Shown: positions 49,701-59,200 of the stretch, one piece after another
Numbering within the stretch: the first letter of the stretch is position 1
Layout: the number at the start of each line of letters is the position of its first letter
Origin: Solea solea
Taxonomy: Eukaryota; Chordata; Actinopteri; Pleuronectiformes; Soleidae
NCBI RefSeq assembly: GCF_958295425.1
Contig: NC_081136.1
Coordinates: forward strand, 18,116,881 to 18,180,880
Length of the DNA: 64,000 nucleotides
Direction of reading: 5' to 3'
The notes under the pieces: model-generated
Databases searched by the model: none
The model's input: the letters and a program-made list of their open reading frames with translations, nothing else
What the model was told of the DNA's origin: nothing
Translations under genes and position numbers: made by a program

Positions 49701-50060
49701 AATGCTGCATTCCATTTATAGTCAGAAGTCACAGGTGTTCCTTCAATGGGAGCACCTCAGATACCCCCAAGTTAGGATTTCCTTATACTACTTATTTTTC
49801 CATCAACATCACTTCTGTCATATTTGTTTCCCAGTAAATCAGTCATATAGTACTGTTTTATTTTGTTGCTACGCTGTTAGTGTGCACGAAACACCATCTA
49901 ATGATACACTTACTGCTCCTCGACAGAAGTCCAGTCCAGGGTTGTCCAGCAGAGTGCGCTCACTCTCCCCTTTCTCTCCCACCAGAGTCACATAGATGTA
50001 GTTGTTGGTACCAGAGTACTCAGACGCACCAGTTGCTACTGTAACAGTGTAGACCTCCAT
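31143..50060 (-). CDS. alox12: Arachidonate lipoxygenase, ALOX12/15 type
   Basis: This non-heme iron dioxygenase makes hydroperoxy fatty acids from arachidonate and related substrates. Fourteen coding exons on the minus strand: 50060-49914, 49534-49336, 47269-47188, 47075-46953, 45186-45080, 42935-42763, 42208-42065, 41145-40942, 36490-36404, 35886-35717, 35619-35498, 34852-34752, 33836-33666, 31322-31143. All phases join to 669 aa (human ALOX12/15 about 662). Residues 1-115 are a PLAT domain ([20 protein letters not shown]). The catalytic domain keeps iron ligands His366 and His371 (LLSHLLRTH), His546 and Asn550 (VQHAATN) and the C-terminal Ile669. Phe358, Val423-Val424 and Ile599 occupy the positional-specificity triad. 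Gly409 (TRGRT) sits at the stereo-control site that is usually Ala in S-lipoxygenases. The conserved non-ligand His before the ligand pair is Phe361. Most donors are canonical; the one after exon 10 (GTCTGT) is weak. PELP1 on one side and rnasek/bap18 on the other support ALOX12/15 orthology, but 12 versus 15 cannot be split by eye. Confidence 0.95.
31718..31800. repeat. (TTA)n microsatellite in the last lipoxygenase intron
   Basis: A run of about 80 bases of 'tta' units with a few substitutions. Its translation produces a spurious poly-leucine frame. Confidence 0.95.
32075..32440 (+). pseudogene. Tc1-like transposase remnant (C-terminal end)
   Basis: The plus-strand frame from about 32079 reads [10 protein letters not shown], then [29 protein letters not shown] and TTKY before a stop. 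This is the end of a Tc1 transposase, with sequence missing between the first two blocks. AT-rich flank follows to about 32440. It lies in the last intron of the lipoxygenase gene. Confidence 0.85.
32465..32690 (-). mobile_element. SINE (family C), 5' half, reverse
   Basis: The inverse of the tRNA-like head ('gtgctaaccactacaccaac', 'gggcctgaacccggg') and of the body ('acatgcaaactccatgcag') matches the SINE at 19329-19735. Confidence 0.85.
33181..33204. repeat. (AT)n microsatellite
   Basis: A short pure AT-dinucleotide run in the last lipoxygenase intron. A similar TA-rich run is at about 32785-32815. Confidence 0.8.
35098..35325 (+). mobile_element. tRNA-derived SINE (family B, copy 2)
   Basis: The head 'cagcccgtggccaagtgg' and box B 'ccggttcaaatccccac' are followed by the same body and 'aaggggattaataaaatg' tail as 12836-13050. 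It lies in a lipoxygenase intron. Confidence 0.88.
37062..38838 (+). mobile_element. Harbinger-like DNA transposon nested in the LINE
   Basis: The ends are an inverted pair, GGGGGGTATTCCAT on the left and ATGGAATACCCCCC on the right. LINE sequence runs up to both sides, which shows a later insertion. Subterminal repeats of 'gttgaggcttagcc' and its inverse cluster near both ends, as expected for transposase-binding sites. A Myb/SANT-like ORF is present (37186-37457), but no DDE transposase is seen in the 1.8 kb, so the copy is non-autonomous. Confidence 0.75.
37186..37457 (+). pseudogene. Myb/SANT-like DNA-binding protein fragment of a Harbinger-type transposon
   Basis: The frame contains [19 protein letters not shown], then [19 protein letters not shown] and LNA. 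This is the trihelix Myb/SANT-like domain found in the second protein of PIF/Harbinger elements. It ends at a GTAAGT donor (37458). The natural start, ATG with 'ccgaaaagcaagagg' near 37284, is one base out of frame with the domain, so a small indel has broken it. Confidence 0.75.
43021..43900. mobile_element. Repeat with long inverted arms in lipoxygenase intron 5
   Basis: The arm at about 43160-43204 and its inverse at about 43628-43683 share an exact 30-base match, starting 'ggatgtattataagaactgg'. About 430 bases separate them. A third piece at 43021-43100 ('ggccctgagaggtcagggcg') is a fish MITE-like end. No transposase is seen. Confidence 0.65.
45630..46070 (+). pseudogene. hAT (ZBED-like) transposase remnant
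   Basis: Plus-strand translation, with in-frame stops, gives [47 protein letters not shown] and [20 protein letters not shown]. The DGWTSR block is diagnostic of Ac/ZBED-type hAT transposases. Two stops in about 110 codons show it is dead. It lies in an intron of the lipoxygenase gene. Confidence 0.85.
46300..46830. repeat. Dispersed repeat related to 4620-4965
   Basis: It shares 'cctggtcctattgaggcag', 'gtctctgggagattcatg' and 'tgtcctctgaagta' with the copy in the bap18 intron, followed by 'ggttttagggttag' text. An inverted part is near 53500-53640. Confidence 0.7.
47530..47755 (-). mobile_element. SINE (family C), reverse, missing the tRNA head
   Basis: A (ATTC)n start followed by 'ctaccacattatcctccac', 'aatcccagctgacataggg' and 'atgcaaactccatacag' matches the inverse of 19329-19735. 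Confidence 0.8.
47920..49175 (+). pseudogene. Degenerate Rex3/RTE-like LINE, split by a SINE
   Basis: The 5' fragment (47920-48150) contains 'ggctcaccacctgtaggagg' and 'cttggcagtcc', typical of the start of this family. The 3' fragment (about 48490-49175) encodes [32 protein letters not shown] and [11 protein letters not shown] in one frame. The 3' end is 'aagtggtagaagatggatgg'. Frameshifts make it inactive. The family name is from recognition only. Confidence 0.75.
48173..48345 (-). mobile_element. tRNA-derived SINE (family D) inside the LINE
   Basis: In reverse it starts 'gtggctcagtggttaagacc' (box A), has 'gcaagttcgattccacc' (box B) and ends 'gcgtctgctaaatgacatg' with an 'acatt' repeat tail. 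This tail is very common in fish genomes. Confidence 0.85.
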
Positions 50061-50061
50061 C

Positions 50062-50107
50062 TGACACAGAGAGAGAGAGAGGGAGGGAGGGAGAGGGAGA
50101 GAGAGAG
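50062..50107. repeat. GA-rich microsatellite abutting the lipoxygenase start codon
   Basis: A run of GAGA and GGGA units directly precedes the ATG-containing exon. On the coding strand it is a CT-rich tract ending in CTCTGTGTCAG, so it serves as the polypyrimidine tract of the 5' UTR intron. Confidence 0.85.
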
Positions 50108-53100
50108 CATCTTTACTGCCAATAATATTATTGCATACATGAATTACTGTGTAAATACTTTGCTCCAACAAAAACAAATCACTATATCAATGTTCTATCT
50201 TGTGATCAATTGTTGCCCTGGTTTGTGTATTCATAAAAAAATGTATGATTCTCAAATTTCTCTGATATTTTCATTTGTTTGTTTAGCGTTTAACTTTATT
50301 TTTACGTCACTGCAAGTCCTGGTAACTCAGGTGTTCCTGAATAAAAAAAACTTGACTGAGTTTAACAGGGTTGATGTTTAACAAGGATCTTTGCACAAGG
50401 GGACCGGTGGCCAGGAACAATGGCTCACAGGTGGCCTCTGCCCTTCCAGATGTCTGTGCACACCACTGTCACATGATTACATGTGGCAGCCTGTGATCAA
50501 TAAAACTCTGGTCTGAACTAAATGCTGCAATTACAAAGACTAAATGTAGAAGCAGCAACAGCTCAGCTAGCCCTAACATTGTGTTAACAACTTGTAATAG
50601 CTTAGAATGTCCTAAAGCAGAACCTCTGTCATACTATGTGAGGTTGGTGAGAGTGACAGATGTGGGCGGAGACAATCCGGTAATTTTCCAAAATAAAACA
50701 TCGTTCAGAATCAGATAATAAATAAAACGGAAATAATGTAAGTTATGTATTCTTTCTGTGCGGCCCGGTAATGTCTGACAGAACCAGTCTGGTTCTGTCA
50801 GACATTTCTTCTTCTGTTAAAAGGGAGTTGTTTTTTTCATGCTTGCTCATTGTGTGAACTGTTGAGTTTCTGCTGTGTCTATAATATTTTAAAGGTTTCT
50901 GACTAACACACCAAGATTCTTCCTCTTCTCCCAATAAGATAAGGTCCCTGTTCAAAGCTCTTAAACACATTTCAAAGTTATTTATCGCAGTGGTTCTATA
51001 ACACACCCAGATAATGCTATAGGGAGTCCTGGTAATCATTTGAATATTAAATTTCAACCGTTGATCAACATACAAACAAACCACACTGATGCAAATAAGC
51101 AGAAGGTGCAGATATAATGTACCCGACTAAAGCCTGCATCATAAAACTTCATGTGACTGTTGATGCCTTATCCATTATTTATGTGACAATAAAGTAACAG
51201 CTATGCAATTCATTTTAAGACATACTCTAAAAACAAATATAACTACATTTGGAATTTCCTGTGTAACCAATGACCCTGAACTAAAAATTTCCCACTAAGA
51301 AACTTGGAGCAACCTCACCAAACCATTGGATTCACACTGCCACGTATACATATAATACCTTTTCATTCTTAACTGTAGTTGCTACTACTACTAGTTTGTG
51401 TGGCCTTAATACCACGTCGAGCATTGTTATTTACTGGTGGCTAACAAAGGGGGCATTTGCATTCATGTTTTCTCTCAATTTGAATGGAATCAACTCAGGG
51501 TTGATATCACACCCAGTTTCGCCTTTCAGGTTCCAATGTAAATGCAATACAGCGTGAAAAACACGCTCACTCTCAGTAAAAACATGACTGCCAATGTTTG
51601 TCCAGTTGAGGTCACAAAACAACTAGATCACTAGAATTCAGTCCTGAGCAACACTGGAGGTGTGATGGTCTATCATTTCATTTAGGCGACCATGTTACGT
51701 TTTCTATTTCTTCTGCCATTTAAGGAGGGAAAAGTCAACACCATCTCTTCTTATGTTCTTTATTCACATCTGTTCATAGCATGATTGTTGATCTGTGGCA
51801 TATGCGGCAAACACACTTTTGGTCAACGTTTCAAATTAAATGTTGTCTTGCATTTCAGTTCCTTGAGTTTATTGTGAAATACTCGCAAGACCGATGAATG
51901 CAAGGTTTCACACTGATATTTATTACAACACTATTACATGCACTGCACACACAACCAAGAGTTAATCATTAATCATAATAGCTTCCCACTCTCTTGGTCT
52001 TTTTCCCACCTTCGTGTCATGAGATGAGGAGATGCGGTCATCTCCGGTTTCCACTAAAGTACAAGCTGTCGCGAGGGTCACAATATCCACTCACTGAGCA
52101 CATTCCAAGACTTCACACCCCACATGTCTCTACATATAGTAAGCCGCTACTAACTTTCATTACTGGAATTTACTTACTTCCTTTATTTATTTTAAGGGGA
52201 TAGTTAATGCTTTTTAAGAATGGTTGTATGAGGTACGGACACATCATTGCTGACAGCACTGTGTTTATGCACCCCCTGCATTAACAACCAGCCTGCCTGA
52301 GACACACAGGATTACTGTCACTCAGTGTGTTTACATGCATGTTAGTCGGCCTAAGGCAATTATTTGATTTTCATGTGAACATGTGAGTCCAAAGAAAATT
52401 GAGCTCTTCTTAATTTTTGGCCTCAAAAAATCACTGCTTCCTAAAGTCCTTAATTCCTTAAGATGTGTTCAATGCTTTTGCCGCATCAACAGTCAGGGAA
52501 CGGCCTCACCCCTAGTTCACTGCATTCCAGGTGAAAAATTGGAGACATAAAACCTGTCTTGAGCGAGCTGTTGTAAGTAAGGGATGCTCTTTACTCCTCT
52601 GGAAATGAATGTTGACACGTCTTATATGTCAGGTAATGAGTTGGAATAAAGTCGACTAAAAAGTTGAAACACAGATGTGGGTGATCATTTATACTTTATG
52701 CTTAATAAACAGTCAAATCTGATCAAAAAGGCAGCATCCTTACTCAACTTTGATATATGATCTATCAACACATGTGATTGACTGTTAACTTAAGTCAGAA
52801 TAACTCATTTTATATTCATTTTTACTCCGAAACAAGGTGAACCTTCATGAAAATAAGGTCTTATTGACTCCAAATGGAATAAAGAAATGGTGTTAATGTG
52901 TTTGAGGGTTCCACTTTCTATTTTTTAAACAGGGTCATTTTTGACCCCACAGTACAAAAGGTGTATGACACTCAGGAGCACATTGCCAGGGCTAAACAGT
53001 GCAGCAACAGAAATGAAACAATACTATGTTTACGCCAGATGTGACAGAAGTGCTATTAACGGTAAAAGTAGCGGTGTTTCCTGGTGTGGTTGTTCAAAGG

Positions 53101-53220
53101 TTTTCGTATGTCTCTTTTGAGCCTTTACATTAAGAATATTTTAATTTAGCATTGTAACACACAATCCAGAGAAATGAATCCTATAAGAAGATAAACAATG
53201 GTACTGTAAACAGTCCTCAC

Positions 53221-53340
53221 CTTTTACAGCCGAGTATCCGTTTGTGCCTCCTCTGCTCCTCTTGAACTCCTCCGGCTGTTAAAAGTCCTCACAGATTCCT
53301 GCTGTGTGTCTGCACAGTTCACTGAGTGTGTTTCTTACTC
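53221..53340 (-). other. alox12: Probable non-coding first exon and promoter of the lipoxygenase gene
   Basis: On the minus strand the sequence ends 'cggctgtaaaag' followed by a good donor GTGAGG (53220 downward). The first coding exon at 50060 has an acceptor just before its ATG, so an upstream 5' UTR exon is required. The right border is not visible. Upstream sequence is GA-rich without a TATA box. A 3.2-kb 5' UTR intron results. Confidence 0.5.
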
Positions 53341-55398
53341 CCCCTCTCTCTACACTACACACCGTCTTCCTCACACTCCCTCTATTGAGTCCTTTGTAAA
53401 GTTACACACACACACAGTCTGGTTTCCATGACTTCAGAAGACATTACTTATAATTTCCTGGAGACTTACTCCATACTCCTTAACCATAACTACTACTGGC
53501 CTAACCCACACCTTAACCTAACCATACAACATATCTTCACCTTAAAATGTGATCATTTAGTTCCTCAGAAATGATGTTTGCCTCATTAGAACCAGATTTT
53601 TGGTCTCCATGAGGACTACTGGTCCTGACAAGGTCAGTGTTTAGGACAGAAAAGGTCCTAAAGAGGTAACAAATACAAGAACACACACACACACACAGAC
53701 AAAGTTGCAAAAAGGGAAGTTGGGTAATTATGTCCACAGTGTCAGGTAACAGCCACATTAGACAGCAGCAGCAGTAAAAAGTAAAACATAGAATAAAAGC
53801 AAAGCATTAGTGAGTTTGCTAGAAATACTTCACGTTTAAGGGGAAATTGTTTGATAGAAGTAGACACTTAACAGGCCATTAGAATTCCTGTAAACTTCAC
53901 CTTACCTCGTTGGGTTTCTCAGTACTGGGCGTGGCACCAAGTCATTTTCTTCCGGGCTATTCTCTTACAAGCACAATCTTTTATCACTAATATCATATGA
54001 AGACTGGCTCTTCTTGTTCAGCCATTCCCAAAAGTAAAAATCATGTCACATTTAAAAATATTTGAAAATCCCATGTGTTCAGGTTTATTTGTCATGTGAA
54101 TTAAAAGTACAATAGGTGATAAAATGCAAAAGCGTCTGATGTTGAGACACAACTGAAAGTGTGTGTAGCGTAGATGAATTATGTTTTACATACTTCACTG
54201 CTTACACACTAAGATTTCTCAATTCATACAGGTTGTTTTTTTTTTATTTAGCTCTTATCTCATCAGTAGAACCTACTTTCTCCCAAACATCACGCTTGTC
54301 CTGGCATGTTGCACAGGTCGCATGAATGTGGAGGGTTTTCTCATAGACAGAGAGTGAAACTGGTGGGTTAGGGTTAACTGATGAAACATCACAACAGTTA
54401 GTATTTTTATCATCATTATTATTTAATCATCAGGCTGTGTTGGGAATATATTAGTATAGTAGCACCGGGACCTGGTGCTTTGTTTTTTGGCTTGATATTG
54501 AGGGCAGTTCATTTAGAGGGAGTTCTTTTTCTGTAATTGGTGAATCTAGTGCATTGACTTGTTCTGTATTGAGTTTTGGAAGTTTAATATAATATATAAT
54601 ATAATATATTAACACATTAGTCAACATCTTCGAAAATAATTCAATAACACTGCACCTTTTATTGATAATTTTACTGTCATAGATGAGACAATCTAATTAA
54701 AACATATTAACATCTTAGTTGCTGAAATCACTAAACTGGATTTTAATGTTATTTAAAAAAAAAAAATTAATTAAAAAATGTATTTATTCAATTTCTTCTG
54801 ATGATAATCGTTACTTGGTGCAGAACATTTCAGCCTTTGTGATTTGCTGACTGCATTTTTTCAAAGTGCCATTACAATTTGAAAATATTAATTGTTCAGC
54901 CCCAGTAACAACTCTTTTTCTACAATGTTTTTCTTTATGTTACAGACCTCACCAATGTCAGTGGTTAAATGACTCCTTTAGAAAATGACAGATCAATGAA
55001 AAAGCATGTAGCGTTGTACTTACGGTTTTTGTTTTTTTTTAATAATAAAGCATTATGACAGTAATGACAAAACAACATGACTGTAGGATAACCTGTACCT
55101 AACCCATGAAGAGAAACTGGCATTGCATGATGACACACTTGAAAGAGCTTTACCTCCCTGAAACTGTAGAAAAAGCACGGTTTCCATGAGTGGATTTAAA
55201 ACTAGCTTGTGCCACTAACGAACTAAGTGATGTGGTAGAGTCAGAAGTCTTATTGTGGAGAACACATTCTACCATAATGATGTGAACATGAAGGAATGAC
55301 TGGGGACTTGTTTGGTGAAGTAACTCCATCTCACAAATTAAAATAATACAGTATCCATTGCAACTTCGGTTCACGTTATGCTTTGGGATGGAAAGAGT
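53341..55398. other. Intergenic region between pelp1 and the lipoxygenase gene
   Basis: No coding exon is seen. It contains a (CA)n run at about 53681-53697, an inverted copy of the 46300-type repeat (about 53500-53640) and AT-rich sequence. Upstream of 55399 it should include the pelp1 3' UTR; a minus-strand ATTAAA at about 55043-55038 is a candidate poly(A) signal. Confidence 0.55.
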
Positions 55399-56234
55399 CT
55401 ATGAGCGGTTCGATCCAGAGGCGCCGTCTTCATCATCAGGTGGACAGGCGACAAAGTCCGCCAACATGGAGGCCATGACTTCTTCATCGAGCTGAGGGAC
55501 AGACACAGAGACAACTGCTCAGACTTGGGCTACATTTCAATTGCCAACATTATTTAATTTAAATTAAAATTACGGTTTGTAATTTCACATTGAACCTGAA
55601 CAGTCTAGTCAATATTTTGACAGTTTACTAGAGGTTCATGTAAAAATCGTTTTTCGGTTCCAACTCGATGCAAAACCTAAAAATTAATAAATAAATTAAA
55701 TGTATATATATTTTTAAACATTGCTATAATTTTGATTGGCATAGCTTGTTTCAGTTCAAAAGACCTCGATCCATTACAGCATATTAAAAAAAACAAAGGC
55801 TTCAGTTTTCTCATTTTAAGTTGCTTAAATAAATGTGATTTTTTTTTCCCCTTAGATTTGCTTGAGTTAACATTTCCTTCTTCCACATATAAAAACTACA
55901 AAATCCTGCAAACACTTTACTCTGATTTTATGGCGACAAAGCTTTTCTTAGCACACAACAGCTCTATGTGAATTAGGAATGGAATCATAAGATTCTGAGA
56001 GATTCACACCTCTACAGATTCCATTCCTGCTCCTTTCCTGCTCCATTCCTGCTCCCATTCCAGGCTCCTTCCTCGGAGCCTGTCTGCAGGCTCCGAGACC
56101 CATTTCAGGTGTGTTATTAATAGCGTTGGGCATGAGTATTCGATTATCTGTTCCCGTGACTATTACAAATGTATCAAAAAGACACATAACAAATGTTTTA
56201 TCAATGATTGGTGCATCTACAACCACAAGGTGGC

Positions 56235-56278
<44 letters not shown>

Positions 56279-59200
56279 GCATTTAGTTAGTGTACTTCGT
56301 GTTTGCAGAAGTGATGAAATTTAAGAGGTTGCATCTTGAAGCTCAGGGTTCCCACAAGTCTGTCCATCCATCATCTACCGCTTTATCCTCCACCAGAGGG
56401 TCGCGGGGGGTGCTGCGCCAATTTCACTGATTCATTTTCAAAACTTAATAATAATAATTCTTGGCCTTACTTGATGAGCTAGCTCTATCACAGGCTTTGT
56501 AGCAAACATGGAATTTGGACTGAAATATCTTAATCAACTTCCACAGTCGACTGTCTCTCGTTTGTGTCACGGGTGATGTCAGTACCACTTCCACCTTCTG
56601 AGTTTTGATGTAAATGGAATACTAGAACTATTAGTGCATGTTACTAGTACTAGCAGTGACCTGATGAAGTCTTGGTTATCTTAATAGTCATAATTATTTT
56701 GAAAAAGCTGTGATATTTTTTAAAATGTATTTTCTCGATGGGAGTGAGATATTAACTGATCCCTTGTTCATGCTTCACACTAAGGTGTACACATTTAAGT
56801 ATTTATAACAAGTGTAGCTAAAACATCAAACAAAATGTTTATTATTTTTGAATTTGAATTCTGGTCATGTTTGAGAAACATGTGATCTGTAGCTGCAGTT
56901 TTAAGCAGGGATGTCCCGATACAACTTTTTCACTTCCGATACGATACCGATATTGCAGCCTTGAGTATTGGCCGATACAGATATTGATCCGATACCAGCA
57001 CGAATCATACATACTTTAATGACTTATTTTGTAGTGTGGAATGTTAGAATAGGCTTGATCAAGCGATATTACCTAAACAGAGAACAATAGTGAGCAGCAG
57101 CAGGTATGAGAAAAACTGACCCATTTATTATTAACCAATGGGTTACATCAATTTTAACCTTCAACATAAGAATATTTGATTTTTTACCATGTTAATTTCA
57201 TACAGTCTATGGTTAATTTCATCAGGGGGAAAGTACCAAGTGCTCATGGGGGTGTTTTCAGAGCACCCGTGTTTCACAGGTAACAGCGTGTCTTCAGAGA
57301 ACACCCCCCTTGTTTTCACTATTTTGGATTAGCCCAACCCGCACAGGTTGAGTGACTCGTCCCGCAGGGACCGGCCCCGCAGACGTACTTTGCTCCGTGT
57401 GTGGAGCTTCAGGACACATTTAAAACACAGAAAGCTCTTGGCTAACTCGCGCTCGCTGTATGGCTTCGTAGCCTCTGATATCAGAGATTAAAGAAAAATG
57501 TTTAACCTCTGAAATAGCAGTAGCACACACGCTGTTGTTGTGATCACGTGGGCTCTACATGCGTCCACACACACACACACAGAGCCCACATGATCACAAT
57601 AGGCGCTGCTGGATAGACGTGCTGGAGCAGAATGGACTGTTGTTGTAACAGAGTGCTTATATCGGAGATTTTAGAGGCACTCGGATATAATCCGATATGT
57701 GTTTTTTTGGCTGATATCGGACCAATATCCGATATCAATATCGGATCGGGACATCCCTAGTTTTAAGAACCCGGTTGTTTACTGACTTTCAATGCAACAA
57801 TAAAAATATGCTGATGTTTACCTTTTTCTTCTCAGTGCCTTGTCCCGCCTCTTCCTCTCTGTGTTCCTCATCTCTCTTCCTCTTCACTCCTTTTCCTTCC
57901 TCTCCATCACTCTCTCCTCCTCCTTTTCTTCCTCCCTCCGTCTCCTGCTGCTGATGATCTGTTTCCACACCATTGTCTCTTTTCTCTTTCATCTCCTGCT
58001 GCTCTTCGGTATCCTGACCTGTCGAGTTCTCGGCCTCGGCGGCTGCTGAGTGTCCATCTTGGGTATCTGCTGGTTGTTCCTCCTGGTGACACGGCTGGTT
58101 CTCGGTTACACTGGCTTCCTGTGCTGCCTCTGCCCTCGACTCCTGTTGAGTTGGAGAGCGTCAGATTCATGTAACAACCATAGCCACACCAGCTTTTTTT
58201 TTTTTTTTTTTTTTAAAGGAGGTACAAAGCGAAAGTGAAATACAATTTTTTTTTTATCATGATATACTTAAAACTTAATACTTACTTTAAATATTGATGT
58301 ATATCACAATATTAAGCAAACCAATATTTCTGTGAGGCTGGGCGATTTGACTTCTAAGTAATATCAGGATTTTCTGGATATATCCCGATATGCAAGATGT
58401 ATGTGGATATTGATATAAATATATCTATATACTGTATATATATAATATAAATACATACTGTGAAGTGTGTAAGTGAATCACACTAGATCAGGGGCTTGTC
58501 GCACAAAACCAGGAAAAGGAATTAGGCACGGCAATGTTACTTGTCCTGGCTGAACTTAGCACCAACTCAGTTGCACAAAAGCTATAAGTTAATCTTGCCG
58601 CTCAATCCGTTGTCACTCTGATCTGAAATGTTACTCATGATCTTCTGTATATATTTTACCTAGGATAAAATAATTTTTGGTCTGTGAAGGCCACTGTGGT
58701 TCCCTGATGGTAGCCCTCTGGATGTCACTCACTCTTACATACTGGACAGAGATTTAAAAATAAAAAAGTAGTACCTGTTGATTCTGATTGGTCACACACT
58801 CTTCAGAGGAGGCCGTCTGCTCAACCTCACTGGCTCCTTGCTCCCATGAGCCCTCCTCCTCCTGCACCACCTCCCCTCCTTCCTCTTCTTCCACTTCAGC
58901 TCCCTCTTCCCTCCCCTCCGTCTCCTCTCTCTCTTCCAAAGCTCCGCCTGTCACACACAATATCTGTGGCATGGTCGGGTCGTCCATCCTTTCACTCTCG
59001 TCCTCTTCTCCCCCACGTGCCTCTTCCAGGACTCCGATGCTCTCCACCTCCTGCACCTTCATCCTGTCCTCCCCAAATAGCACTCTGTTGGTCTGGATCT
59101 CCTCTATTCCTCCTTCTTCATCCCCCTCCACACTGAACCCAGCCATCCCTTCTTCAGCTTGGATCACCTTCCCCTCCTCCACCCCTACCTCTTCTGCCTT

